Part shown: positions 1-5,874 of the stretch, in pieces
How the letters are laid out: every line of letters begins with the position of its first letter
Position numbering within the stretch: the stretch's first letter is position 1
Source: Armatimonadota bacterium
GTDB taxonomy: Bacteria > Armatimonadota > Zipacnadia > Zipacnadales > FEN-943
Reading direction: 5' to 3'
Assembly: GCA_029777735.1 (NCBI GenBank)
Contig: JAKORR010000807.1
Coordinates: 1-6,054 of the forward strand
Length of the DNA: 6,054 nucleotides
Translations under genes and position numbers: made by a program
Notes under the pieces: generated by a model
Told to the model about the DNA's origin: nothing
The model's database searches: none
Seen by the model: only the letters and a program-made list of their open reading frames with translations

Positions 1-2082
1 CACCGCCGCCATAAGCTCGTCTACTTCCTCATCTGTCATGGTCCGGTCCGGAGCCCGCCACGCTACGTGAAAGGCGATGGACCGGCGGCCAGGTCCGAAA
101 CGCGTGGCATCGGTGAAAACGTCAAAGACCGCTATCCTCTCGAGGTACTGACCTGCGGCCCCGCGGATCAGCGCTTCCAGTGCCGCCGCCGAGTGCGCGT
201 CATCGTCCGGCACCACCACGGCTATATCGCGCCTCGCCGCCGGGAAGTGGGGCCACGACACATGCTGCGTATGCCGCCCTGCAGCGGCTAGAATAGGCTC
301 TAGATTGAGCTCGAAGGCAAACACGTCCCGGCGCAGGTCGAAGGCCTCAGCCACGACAGGTGCCACTTGTCCAACCAGCCCAAGTACCTCATCACCTAGA
401 AGAACCTCAGCACACTGCCCGGGGTGAAAGGTGGGATGCATGGCTCTCCGCCAGGCGAATTCAAGCCCCAGCACGGCGCCAAGCTGCTCCACGATCCCCT
501 TAACCCAGAAGAAGTCCAGTGACGTTTCAGGGACGTTCCACTCGGCCGTATAGGGATTGCCCATCAGAACGCCTGCGACGTGCTTGGGTTCCTCCGGCAA
601 CTCCGCATTGTCTGTAGGCACGTACACGGGGTTGATCTCGAACAGCGTCACGTCCTCCACACCCTGATTCTGATTGGCCGTGCACGCGCCTAGCATGGCC
701 GGTAACAGCGTGGTGCGCATCAGGGAAGCGTCCGTGGTCATCGGGTTGGCCAGACGCAGGGCCCTGCGCTCGGGTGCATCTTCGGGCAGGCCCAAGCGGT
801 CCAGATCGGCTGGATCCATCTGCGAAAAGCTGATCATCTCGCTCAGCCCACACTCACGCATGACCTCGCGCACGCGCCTTTCAAGCCGCTGCCTGGGCGT
901 CAGGCGCCCAGACCGCGTCAGCTTGCCGGGTATGGTCATTGGAATGCTCTCGTAGCCTTGAACGATCGCCACTTCTTCGATCAGATCTACCTCGCGTTCG
1001 ACATCGGCCCGAAAGGTGGGCACGAGCACACGAAGCCTGCGCTCGCCGCCGGCCTCTCCCTCGCACGCCTGCACCTGCATGCCCAGCCGCTCGAGGCAGT
1101 TGGTCATGGTTGCCTCGTCAATGTCGGCTCCCAATAACGCCCTGCAGCGCGACGGCCGCAGGTCCACGAGTCTAGGCTCGAATTCGCGCATCTTGACATC
1201 CAGCGCTGGACCCTCAATCTCACCCCAAGCCGTCTGGAGAATCAGCTCTGCAGCACGTGCCAGGGCTGGCAGTGTCAGATTCGGGTCCACAAACCGCTCG
1301 AAGCGGTAGGACGCTTCGGTGCTAAGGCCTAGCCGCAAGGACGTACGCCGGATAGTCGTTGCGTCAAAGTGCGCTGATTCGAGCAATACGCGCGTCGTAG
1401 CATCGTTCATCTCGGTATTGACGCCCCCCATGACGCCCGCCAACGCAATGGCCTGCTCCGGGTCAGCAATAACCAAGTCCTCCGGGCCGAGCACTCGCTC
1501 TTGCCCGTCGATCGTAACTAACCGCTCGTTTGGGGCGGCCATCCGCACGATCACGTGCCTGTCGGTGATGAGTCTGCAGTCGAAGGCATGCAGTGGCTGG
1601 CCTACCTCCCACGTCACATAGTTCGTACAGTCCACCACGTTGTTGATCGTCCTCACACCCGCGGCCAACAGGCGGTGCTGGAGCCAGTCGGGAGACGGCA
1701 TGACCTGCACGCCGTCGACGAGCAGCGCCGAGTATCGAGGGCAAGCGTCGGACGTTTGGATCTCCACGGTGACGTCCTTGAAGGATACCTGCGGCGTCCC
1801 GGCGATTGGCTCCTCAGTCTCCGGCAAGACATAGATAGGAGGCCGCCATTGCAAGCCCAGCAGCGCCGCGGCTTGGCGCGCCACGCCAACCATGCTCAGC
1901 AGGTCGCCACGGTTAGCCGTGACCTTCGTCACTAGCACCAAGTCCTCCGCTGCGCCGTCCTCGCTGCGCCAGGCTTGGATCTCCTCGACTTCCAGGCCTC
2001 CCATGGTGAGGACGTGGGCCAGCTCCTCAGGCTCAGGCGTCTCGGGTAGCAGCTCCTTCAGCCAGGAATAGGGAACGCGCAT
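1..2082 (-). CDS. pheT: Phenylalanyl-tRNA synthetase beta subunit, lacking the B2 tRNA-binding domain; C-terminus cut by window edge
   Basis: Beta subunit of the cytoplasmic (alpha-beta)2 enzyme that charges tRNA-Phe; in this family beta also edits Tyr-tRNA-Phe and binds the tRNA. I read 694 uninterrupted codons from the ATG at 2082 to base 1. Visible parts: a B1 start (VPYSWLKELL, residues 3-12), TANRGDLLSMVGVAR (55-69), a B3/B4 editing region with INNVVDCTNYV (146-156) and GQPLHAFD (161-168), VLLESAHF around E235, a B5 region (about 304-376) with D360, D366, E369 and E370, the B6/B7 pseudo-catalytic part, and an FDX-ACB anticodon-binding domain from about residue 610. Perhaps 10-20 residues are missing at the left edge. 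The OB-fold (about residues 40-150 in E. coli) is absent: only a ~17-residue linker joins GGLEVEEI to the TANRGD segment. GGAGG lies 6 nt before the ATG, 45 nt after pheS, so the two are very likely co-transcribed. Identity is certain; the domain loss is read directly. Confidence 0.96.
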   Translation of the reverse strand, partial: MRVPYSWLKELLPETPEPEELAHVLTMGGLEVEEIQAWRSEDGAAEDLVLVTKVTANRGDLLSMVGVARQAAALLGLQWRPPIYVLPETEEPIAGTPQVSFKDVTVEIQTSDACPRYSALLVDGVQVMPSPDWLQHRLLAAGVRTINNVVDCTNYVTWEVGQPLHAFDCRLITDRHVIVRMAAPNERLVTIDGQERVLGPEDLVIADPEQAIALAGVMGGVNTEMNDATTRVLLESAHFDATTIRRTSLRLGLSTEASYRFERFVDPNLTLPALARAAELILQTAWGEIEGPALDVKMREFEPRLVDLRPSRCRALLGADIDEATMTNCLERLGMQVQACEGEAGGERRLRVLVPTFRADVEREVDLIEEVAIVQGYESIPMTIPGKLTRSGRLTPRQRLERRVREVMRECGLSEMISFSQMDPADLDRLGLPEDAPERRALRLANPMTTDASLMRTTLLPAMLGACTANQNQGVEDVTLFEINPVYVPTDNAELPEEPKHVAGVLMGNPYTAEWNVPETSLDFFWVKGIVEQLGAVLGLEFAWRRAMHPTFHPGQCAEVLLGDEVLGLVGQVAPVVAEAFDLRRDVFAFELNLEPILAAAGRHTQHVSWPHFPAARRDIAVVVPDDDAHSAAALEALIRGAAGQYLERIAVFDVFTDATRFGPGRRSIAFHVAWRAPDRTMTDEEVDELMAAV

Positions 2083-2127
2083 CTTGCACCTCCAGAGTCG
2101 TTGGCAACCAAGTGTCCGGCACCGCCA

Positions 2128-3147
2128 TCAGAACTGTTGCAGAAACCGCATGTCGCCGGTATACAATAGGCGGATGTCGTCAATGCCGTAGCGCAACATG
2201 GCCAGCCGATCTACGCCACCGCCGAAGGCCCAGCCCGTGTATTTCTCCGGGTCGTAGCCAACGTTGCACAGCACGTTCGGGTCTACCATGCCCGCTCCCC
2301 AGATCTCTAACCAACCTGTGTTCTTGCATACCCGACAACCCGCGCCCTTGCACAGCAGGCAGGTTAGTGCCACTTCGGCGCTAGGTTCCGTGAAGGGAAA
2401 GAAGTCGGGCCGAAAGCGCACCTTCATGTCCTCGCCAAACAGCTCGCGCACGAACAGCGCCATCGTACCCTTCAGGTCGGCAAAGGTGATGCCCTCGTCT
2501 ACGAGCAGCCCCTCAAGTTGGTAGAAGGTATGCGAGTGGGTAGCGTCCACGGTGTCGCGACGAAAGCAACGCCCGGGAACGATGATGCGCACCGGCGGCT
2601 CTTGCTTCTCCATTGACCGTATCTGGACAGTGGACGTCTGGCTCCGCAGCAGGATGTTGTTGCTCACGTAAAAGGTCATCTGCTCATCCATCGCCGGATG
2701 CCACTCGGGATAGTTGAGGGCCGGGAAGCTGTAGTAATGGGTCTCGATTTCAGGACCCTCGGCTACCTGGAAACCCAGGCCCAGGAGCACATCGATCATC
2801 TCGTCGAGAATAGCCAGCAGCGGGTGCCTGCGGCCAATACGCGGCGCTCGGCCGGGCAGAGTCACGTCTACGCGCTCGGCCATCAGGACCGCGTCACTGG
2901 CCACGGCCTCCAGTTCCCTCTGCCGCTTCTCCAGTAGCGCCTCGATGCGACCTCGTGTGCGGTTGAGGATTTGCCCCATTTCGCGACGCTCGTCCTCGCT
3001 CAGGTCAGCCATTTGCCTAGAGAGAGCACGCAGTCGACTCTTACGGCCCAGGTACCTTACCCTGACACGTTCGAGAGCTTCTAGGTCCTGCGCTGCGGCG
3101 ATTTCACGCGTCGCCTCATCACCGAGTGCCTCGATCTCGTAGACCAT
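2128..3147 (-). CDS. pheS: Phenylalanyl-tRNA synthetase alpha subunit
   Basis: Catalytic subunit of PheRS, forming Phe-AMP from phenylalanine and ATP and transferring Phe to tRNA-Phe in the cytoplasm. It has 339 residues, normal for bacterial PheS. Residues 1-90 are charged and helical, as expected for the N-terminal coiled coil that contacts tRNA. The class II core follows: GFQVAEGPEIE (125-135), FPALNYPEWHPA (141-152), motif 2 RCFRRDTVDATHSHTFYQLEG (193-213, FRRD arginines and THSHTF), TEPSAEV (253-259) and motif 3 GGGVDRLAMLRYG (309-321), ending in the usual MRFLQQF. Four cysteines (263, 266, 271, 274; CxxC-x4-CxxC) form a zinc-knuckle-like insert seen in many PheS proteins. The ATG is preceded by AGGAGGT at 7 nt, a near-perfect ribosome binding site. 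It is the first gene after a tRNA-Phe-type T-box, so expression should rise when tRNA-Phe is uncharged. Confidence 0.98.
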   Translation of the reverse strand: MVYEIEALGDEATREIAAAQDLEALERVRVRYLGRKSRLRALSRQMADLSEDERREMGQILNRTRGRIEALLEKRQRELEAVASDAVLMAERVDVTLPGRAPRIGRRHPLLAILDEMIDVLLGLGFQVAEGPEIETHYYSFPALNYPEWHPAMDEQMTFYVSNNILLRSQTSTVQIRSMEKQEPPVRIIVPGRCFRRDTVDATHSHTFYQLEGLLVDEGITFADLKGTMALFVRELFGEDMKVRFRPDFFPFTEPSAEVALTCLLCKGAGCRVCKNTGWLEIWGAGMVDPNVLCNVGYDPEKYTGWAFGGGVDRLAMLRYGIDDIRLLYTGDMRFLQQF

Positions 3148-3235
3148 GGACTCTACCTCCTAGAAGTCTTGTCGGCTGCCTCTGGCGCCTACGACTCGCT
3201 TCCTTAAGGACCGTGCAGACCGCAACAAACCGCCC

Positions 3236-3277
3236 AAAAGAGAACCCCCGGCTCATCGCAGGGACAAGCCGGGGGCT
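3236..3277 (-). terminator. T-box intrinsic terminator
   Basis: CCCCCGGCT (3275-3267) pairs perfectly with AGCCGGGGG (3253-3245) around a 13-nt loop. A3277 and G3276 can extend the stem by pairing with the first two U residues. The U-rich tract TTCTCTTTT (3244-3236) follows. The loop contains the CCCUGC that pairs with GCAGGG in the antiterminator, and GGCT at 3270-3267 can pair with AGCC at 3298-3295, so the hairpin should form only when uncharged tRNA-Phe is not bound. Confidence 0.92.
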
Positions 3278-3500
3278 GCAAAGGACCGAATCCGGGCTGA
3301 GCATAACCACCCTGCGGGTGGCAAGTTCCCCCTATAACGGTGAGGCTTCCGGCTCGGCCTAGTTGGAGCCCCCGTGGCAACTCCGTTCAGCCTGCGGCTC
3401 CAGAGCGAACTTCAGCAGTACGCAGATGAGGGACGCTCTCAGCCTAGGGCGTCCCCGCTCTGTCATCCCGCCCTCTGCCTACTTTTCTCCTTCTCAGCCT
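3236..3500 (-). promoter_or_regulatory. T-box riboswitch (tRNA-Phe responsive leader) of pheST
   Basis: This leader fills the gap between the methyltransferase stop and pheS. In RNA order on the minus strand: UGAGAAGGAG (3496-3487) and AGUA (3484-3481), as at the base and specifier loop of Stem I; an apical hairpin GGGACGC/GCGUCCC (3455-3449 with 3436-3430) whose loop holds AGGCUGAGA; the 3' specifier strand CUGAAG then UUC (3409-3407), followed by GCUCUGGAGCCGC; a Stem III-like CACCGUUAUAGG (3342-3331); and AGGGUGGU (3313-3306). Antiterminator: GCAGGG (3315-3310) pairs with CCCUGC (3263-3258), leaving the 7-nt bulge UGGUUAU. UGGU complements the ACCA end of tRNA-Phe, and UUC is a Phe codon followed by a purine, as the family requires. 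The 3' antiterminator strand lies within the terminator hairpin, so the two folds exclude each other. The bulge departs from the usual UGGNACC. Placement before pheS supports the reading. No convincing own promoter was seen in the methyltransferase tail. Confidence 0.9.
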
Positions 3501-4304
3501 TTACGTGTGCTGTTTATCTAATTGTCGCGTAATCTCGTACAGGCATATGCCTGCCGCGATGGCCGCGTTCAGACTCTCTACCTTCCCGCGGCGAGGTATC
3601 GTCACCAAACCTTGAGCCCGCTGTTCGGCCTCCAGCGGCAGCCCGTGGGCTTCGCTGCCCACCAAGAACGTCACCGGCCCGCAGAGATCCAGACTTTCCG
3701 GAGTAACGCCTCCGTCCGACACACCCGCCAGCACCGAGACTTTCTCGGACTCGGTCCACCGCCAGAAGCCCTCGGGGCTAACCTTGGCCAGCGGTAGTCG
3801 GAAGATCGCCCCGGCTGTCGCCCTGACCGTCTTTGGGTCAAAGAAGTCCACACAGTCACCTACAGCAACAAGTGCCAGAGCGCCCAGAAACTCAGCCGTC
3901 CGCACCAGTGTCCCTAGATTGCCCGGGTCTCTCAGTTCCCAGGCCGCAACCACCAAGTGCGAAGGTCCGGGCCTTAGTTCCGCCATTTCGCGAGTTGCGC
4001 AGATCGCGGCGATCGCAACGCCCGACGGCGTTTTCTCGGCCGATAGGGCAGAAAAGGCCCGTGGGCTCATCTCGTAGCACGGCCAATCGCCGGAACGCAA
4101 GCGTTCAGCAATGGCCTTGGCGCCCGGGCCAAGCAAGTCGGTGCAGACGGCAGCGGCCAGGATGGGCCACCCTGCGTCCAGCGCCTCGCCAATGAGCCGA
4201 CCGCCCTCGGCGAGGAACACTCCCTGTTCTCGTCGACCCTTGACCGTCTGCAGCACCCGAAAGCGCTTGACGTACTGGTTGTAAGGGCTGTCGATGATCT
4301 CCAA
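3501..4304 (-). CDS. SpoU/TrmH-family RNA 2'-O-methyltransferase
   Basis: Predicted S-adenosylmethionine-dependent ribose methyltransferase of the SPOUT superfamily, 267 residues, acting on rRNA or tRNA in the cytoplasm; the exact target cannot be told from sequence. The N-terminal part (about 1-105) resembles the SpoU substrate-binding domain: NQYVKRFRVLQ and GVFLAEGGRLI (28-38). The knotted catalytic domain shows motif 1 DPGNLGTLVRTAEFLG (126-141, N129, R135), DPKTVRATAGAIFRLP (156-171), motif 2 LVGSEAHGL (214-222) and motif 3 IPRRGKVESLNAAIAAG (236-252). The start is TTG at 4304: an in-frame TGA lies four codons upstream and the EIIDSPYNQYVK start matches the family. GAGAGA just upstream is only a weak ribosome binding site, so low expression is likely. 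It sits 57 nt after rplT and ends just before the pheST T-box; a SpoU-type gene between rplT and pheS is a familiar arrangement. RlmB, TsnR-like and TrmH-like roles all remain possible. Confidence 0.93.
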   Translation of the reverse strand: MEIIDSPYNQYVKRFRVLQTVKGRREQGVFLAEGGRLIGEALDAGWPILAAAVCTDLLGPGAKAIAERLRSGDWPCYEMSPRAFSALSAEKTPSGVAIAAICATREMAELRPGPSHLVVAAWELRDPGNLGTLVRTAEFLGALALVAVGDCVDFFDPKTVRATAGAIFRLPLAKVSPEGFWRWTESEKVSVLAGVSDGGVTPESLDLCGPVTFLVGSEAHGLPLEAEQRAQGLVTIPRRGKVESLNAAIAAGICLYEITRQLDKQHT

Positions 4305-4330
4305 GCCTGTCTCTCAACCGCCTGAACAGC

Positions 4331-4350
4331 GAGCCGAGCAAGGTCGGCTC
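4331..4350 (-). other. Intercistronic hairpin between rplT and the methyltransferase gene
   Basis: On the minus strand GAGCCGA (4350-4344) pairs perfectly with TCGGCTC (4337-4331) around a 6-nt CCTTGC loop. No U-tract follows, so it is not an intrinsic terminator. It could be a pause, an RNA-processing site or an mRNA 3'-end protector. It lies 27 nt ahead of the TTG start, outside the ribosome binding site. Confidence 0.5.
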
Positions 4351-4361
4351 TGGCGCCGCGC

Positions 4362-4736
4362 CTAGGCCATAGCCGTGACCTTGCCCAAGGCCTTCCGGGC
4401 GACCTCGATCAGTCCGCTGAAGGCCTCAGGGTCTTCCATGACCATATGTGCCATGACCTTGCGATCCAGCGTTACTCCGGCCCTGCGCAGGCCGTTCATG
4501 AACTCGCTATACTTCAGGCCCTCGGCCCGCACGGCCGCAGAAATCCTAGTGATCCAGAGCCGGCGGAAGTCACGCTTGCGCAGTCGCCTATCCCTATAGG
4601 CATTCACCCCAGCTCGCAGGACGTTTTCTCGGCCAACTCGGTACCAGATGCTGCGCTTACCCCAGTAGCCTTTGGCGAGCTTCAGCACTGCCTTGTGCCT
4701 TCGCCTGCGATGCGGTCCGCTCTTGACTCTCGGCAT
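4362..4736 (-). CDS. rplT: 50S ribosomal protein L20 (bL20)
   Basis: bL20 binds 23S rRNA early in large-subunit assembly and, in several bacteria, represses its own operon by binding an rRNA-like mRNA structure. The 124 residues match the family throughout: MPRVKSGPHRRRRHKAVLKL at the N-terminus (a long basic rRNA-binding extension), AKGYWGKRS (21-29), the core AYRDRRLRKRDFRRLWI (46-62), NGLRRAGVTLDRKVMA (82-97) and an amphipathic C-terminal helix ending GKVTAMA. It is slightly longer than the common 117-120 residues. The ATG follows GAGGTGA at a good distance, and that site begins just after the rpmI stop only 16 nt upstream, so translational coupling with rpmI is likely. Confidence 0.98.
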   Translation of the reverse strand: MPRVKSGPHRRRRHKAVLKLAKGYWGKRSIWYRVGRENVLRAGVNAYRDRRLRKRDFRRLWITRISAAVRAEGLKYSEFMNGLRRAGVTLDRKVMAHMVMEDPEAFSGLIEVARKALGKVTAMA

Positions 4737-4752
4737 TACCTGTCACCTCAAC

Positions 4753-4956
4753 CTACCTGCCCACGTAGGGCAAGCACCTCATCATTTGACGTTTGTACCC
4801 GCCTGCCAACTCAGCGTCGCCGCTCAGGCGCCGCTTGCGCCTGGAGCTCTTACCGCTGCGCAGATGGCTCATGCCTGTGGGCTTGTGCATCAACTTGCCT
4901 GTGCCTGTCAGCTTGAAGCGCTTGGTCGTCGCTCTGCGCGTCTTCATCTTTGGCAT
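4753..4956 (-). CDS. rpmI: 50S ribosomal protein L35 (bL35)
   Basis: Small, very basic bL35 protein of the large ribosomal subunit; 67 residues, near the usual 64-66. The signature MPKMKTRRATTKRFKLTGTG opens the protein, followed by KLMHKPTGMSHL, the basic stretch SSRRKRRL (37-44) and the KRQMMRCLPY end typical of the family, then a three-residue VGR tail. The ATG at 4956 has GGAG about 9 nt upstream. It is separated from infC by 115 nt containing a terminator-like hairpin but from rplT by only 16 nt, so L35 and L20 probably form one translational unit that can be cut off from infC. Confidence 0.97.
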   Translation of the reverse strand: MPKMKTRRATTKRFKLTGTGKLMHKPTGMSHLRSGKSSRRKRRLSGDAELAGGYKRQMMRCLPYVGR

Positions 4957-4991
4957 AACTTCTCACTCCGTGTCTTCCAGATCGCAAACAT

Positions 4992-5024
4992 AAAAACCGC
5001 TGCCCAGGCCGCGCCTGGGCTGCG
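4992..5024 (-). terminator. Intrinsic terminator/attenuator between infC and rpmI
   Basis: On the minus strand GCCCAGGC (5020-5013) and GCCTGGGC (5009-5002) form a perfect 8-bp GC-rich stem around a 3-nt loop. Beyond an A-A mismatch the stem extends by CGC/GCG (5024-5022 with 5000-4998). GTTTTTA (4997-4991) follows, giving five U residues in the RNA. This is a textbook intrinsic terminator shape, yet rpmI and rplT lie downstream in the same direction with no clear promoter of their own. It is therefore most likely a partial terminator or a regulated attenuator. L20 is the obvious candidate regulator, but that is inference. Confidence 0.8.
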
Positions 5025-5053
5025 AGTGCTTTCGCTGGCCCTTCGTTCTAACA

Positions 5054-5065
5054 AGCCCCGGGGCT
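5054..5065. repeat. 12-bp perfect palindrome after the infC stop
   Basis: AGCCCCGGGGCT is fully self-complementary and starts 6 nt after the infC stop codon. In RNA its GGGCT (5057-5053) could also pair with AGCCC (5021-5017), which includes the 5' arm of the downstream terminator, so it may take part in an alternative fold of the infC-rpmI spacer. Confidence 0.45.
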
Positions 5066-5071
5066 GGCCGC

Positions 5072-5785
5072 CTAGGTAGGCGTGCTCTCCTCGGCCTCCT
5101 CCGCGAACTCGTCGACCACGTCGGAGCTTCCCTCTTCCTCCCTCTGCCCCATCATTTGCTCTTCTAGGTCTGTGCCCAGGTGCTCCTCGTCCAAGCCACC
5201 CTCTTCGCCCTCAGTCGCCGCCTGGCCGCCCTTCCTCTTGCTCGACTTGCGGGCTTGGAGCTCGGCCAGAACTTCAGGCCGCGGCTCGAGGACCAAGATC
5301 ATCTGTCGTCCCTCCATGCGGGGCGGCTGTACCACCTGGGCTATGTCGGCCAAGCCATCGATGAATCGCTCCAACTGTCGCTCGCCGATCTCACGATGCC
5401 GCAGCTCGGGTCCGCGGAAGATGACGTTGAACTTGACCTTGTCTCCCTTCAGCAGAAAGCGACGGGCGTTGCGCAGCTTGAAGTCAATGTCGTGGTCATC
5501 GGTATTCGGCCTGACCCGAACGCTTTTGACCTCAACCTGTCGCGTGTGCTTATGACCCTCGCGTGACTTCTTCTGCTGCTCGTAGCGGAACTTCCCCCAG
5601 TCCATGATCCGGCACACTGGGGGAGTTGCCTGGGGCGCCACCTCGATAAGATCTAACCCTCGGGCCTCTGCCTCGGACAAGGCCTGCTGCAGAGACAACA
5701 CACCTAGTTGCTGACCCTCGGGGTCAATGACACGCACCTCCCGCGCACGAATCCGCTCATTGACCCGATACCGCTTTGTCTCGAT
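5072..5785 (-). CDS. infC: Translation initiation factor IF-3, AUC start, acidic C-terminal extension
   Basis: IF3 binds the 30S subunit, prevents 50S joining and checks the start codon and initiator tRNA. Counting from the ATC at 5785 it has 237 residues. The IF3 N-domain starts with RYRVNERIRAREVRVID (5-21) and includes the signature IMDWGKFRYEQQKK (60-73). The C-domain spans about residues 84-176 (VKSVRVRPNTDDHD, RFLLKGDKVKFNVIFRG). Residues 177-237 are an extra tail: a basic patch KSSKRKGG (180-187), then a run rich in Glu, Asp, Gly and Ser. The canonical N-terminus lies upstream of the first GTG (5737), the frame is closed by TGA two codons before the ATC, and no ATG/GTG/TTG lies between. 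ATC is thus the best start, with GGGAG 9 nt upstream. Known infC genes use AUU or AUC, letting IF3 limit its own synthesis. First gene of the minus-strand cluster, transcribed from the promoter at 5845-5874. Confidence 0.96.
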   Translation of the reverse strand: METKRYRVNERIRAREVRVIDPEGQQLGVLSLQQALSEAEARGLDLIEVAPQATPPVCRIMDWGKFRYEQQKKSREGHKHTRQVEVKSVRVRPNTDDHDIDFKLRNARRFLLKGDKVKFNVIFRGPELRHREIGERQLERFIDGLADIAQVVQPPRMEGRQMILVLEPRPEVLAELQARKSSKRKGGQAATEGEEGGLDEEHLGTDLEEQMMGQREEEGSSDVVDEFAEEAEESTPT

Positions 5786-5794
5786 CGGACTTCA

Positions 5795-5799
5795 CTCCC
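5795..5799 (-). promoter_or_regulatory. Ribosome binding site supporting the ATC start of infC
   Basis: GGGAG (minus strand 5799-5795), continuing as TGA, resembles the anti-SD complement GGAGGTGA with one base missing. It lies 9 nt before the ATC at 5785-5783. The purines GCGGGAGG before the internal GTG (5737) are inside conserved IF3 coding sequence and do not mark the true start. Confidence 0.65.
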
Positions 5800-5844
5800 T
5801 ACGGTCGGCATCTGCCCTACGCGTTCTGACAGCTTAACGGCAGA

Positions 5845-5874
5845 AGAATACCAAACCCGTGCGGCTAGTGTCAA
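5845..5874 (-). promoter_or_regulatory. Sigma70-type promoter of the infC cluster
   Basis: On the minus strand a perfect -35 TTGACA (5874-5869) is followed by an 18-nt spacer and a -10 TATTCT (5850-5845). A TGG triplet directly precedes the -10, giving an extended -10 element. Transcription should start near 5838, leaving only about 50 nt of leader before infC, too short for a large L20-type leader at this point. Confidence 0.75.

Noticed and set aside
1555..1935. A 126-codon plus-strand open frame opposite pheT
   Set aside because: It is antisense to the conserved B3/B4 region of pheT, with compositionally biased translation and no good ribosome binding site; a shadow of GC-rich codon use.
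3201..3210. Perfect palindrome TCCTTAAGGA between the T-box terminator and pheS
   Set aside because: Ten bases is short and self-complementary without a loop; no partner copy or known operator pattern supports a function.
3387..3500. AGGCTGA occurs three times in the T-box leader (minus strand from 3500, 3445 and 3393), spaced 55 and 52 nt
   Set aside because: Each copy falls in a different structural element (Stem I base, apical loop, after Stem I); with only 7 bases the regular spacing is probably chance.
3500..3545. A possible pheST promoter in the methyltransferase tail (GATAAA at 3518-3513 as a -10)
   Set aside because: The matching -35 position is poor (TGTACG), and read-through from upstream could serve pheST; not strong enough to list as a feature.
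5082..5555. Long plus-strand open frames opposite infC (up to 157 codons)
   Set aside because: They lie antisense to a certain gene, and the Ser/Arg-rich translation reflects the complement of IF3 codons.
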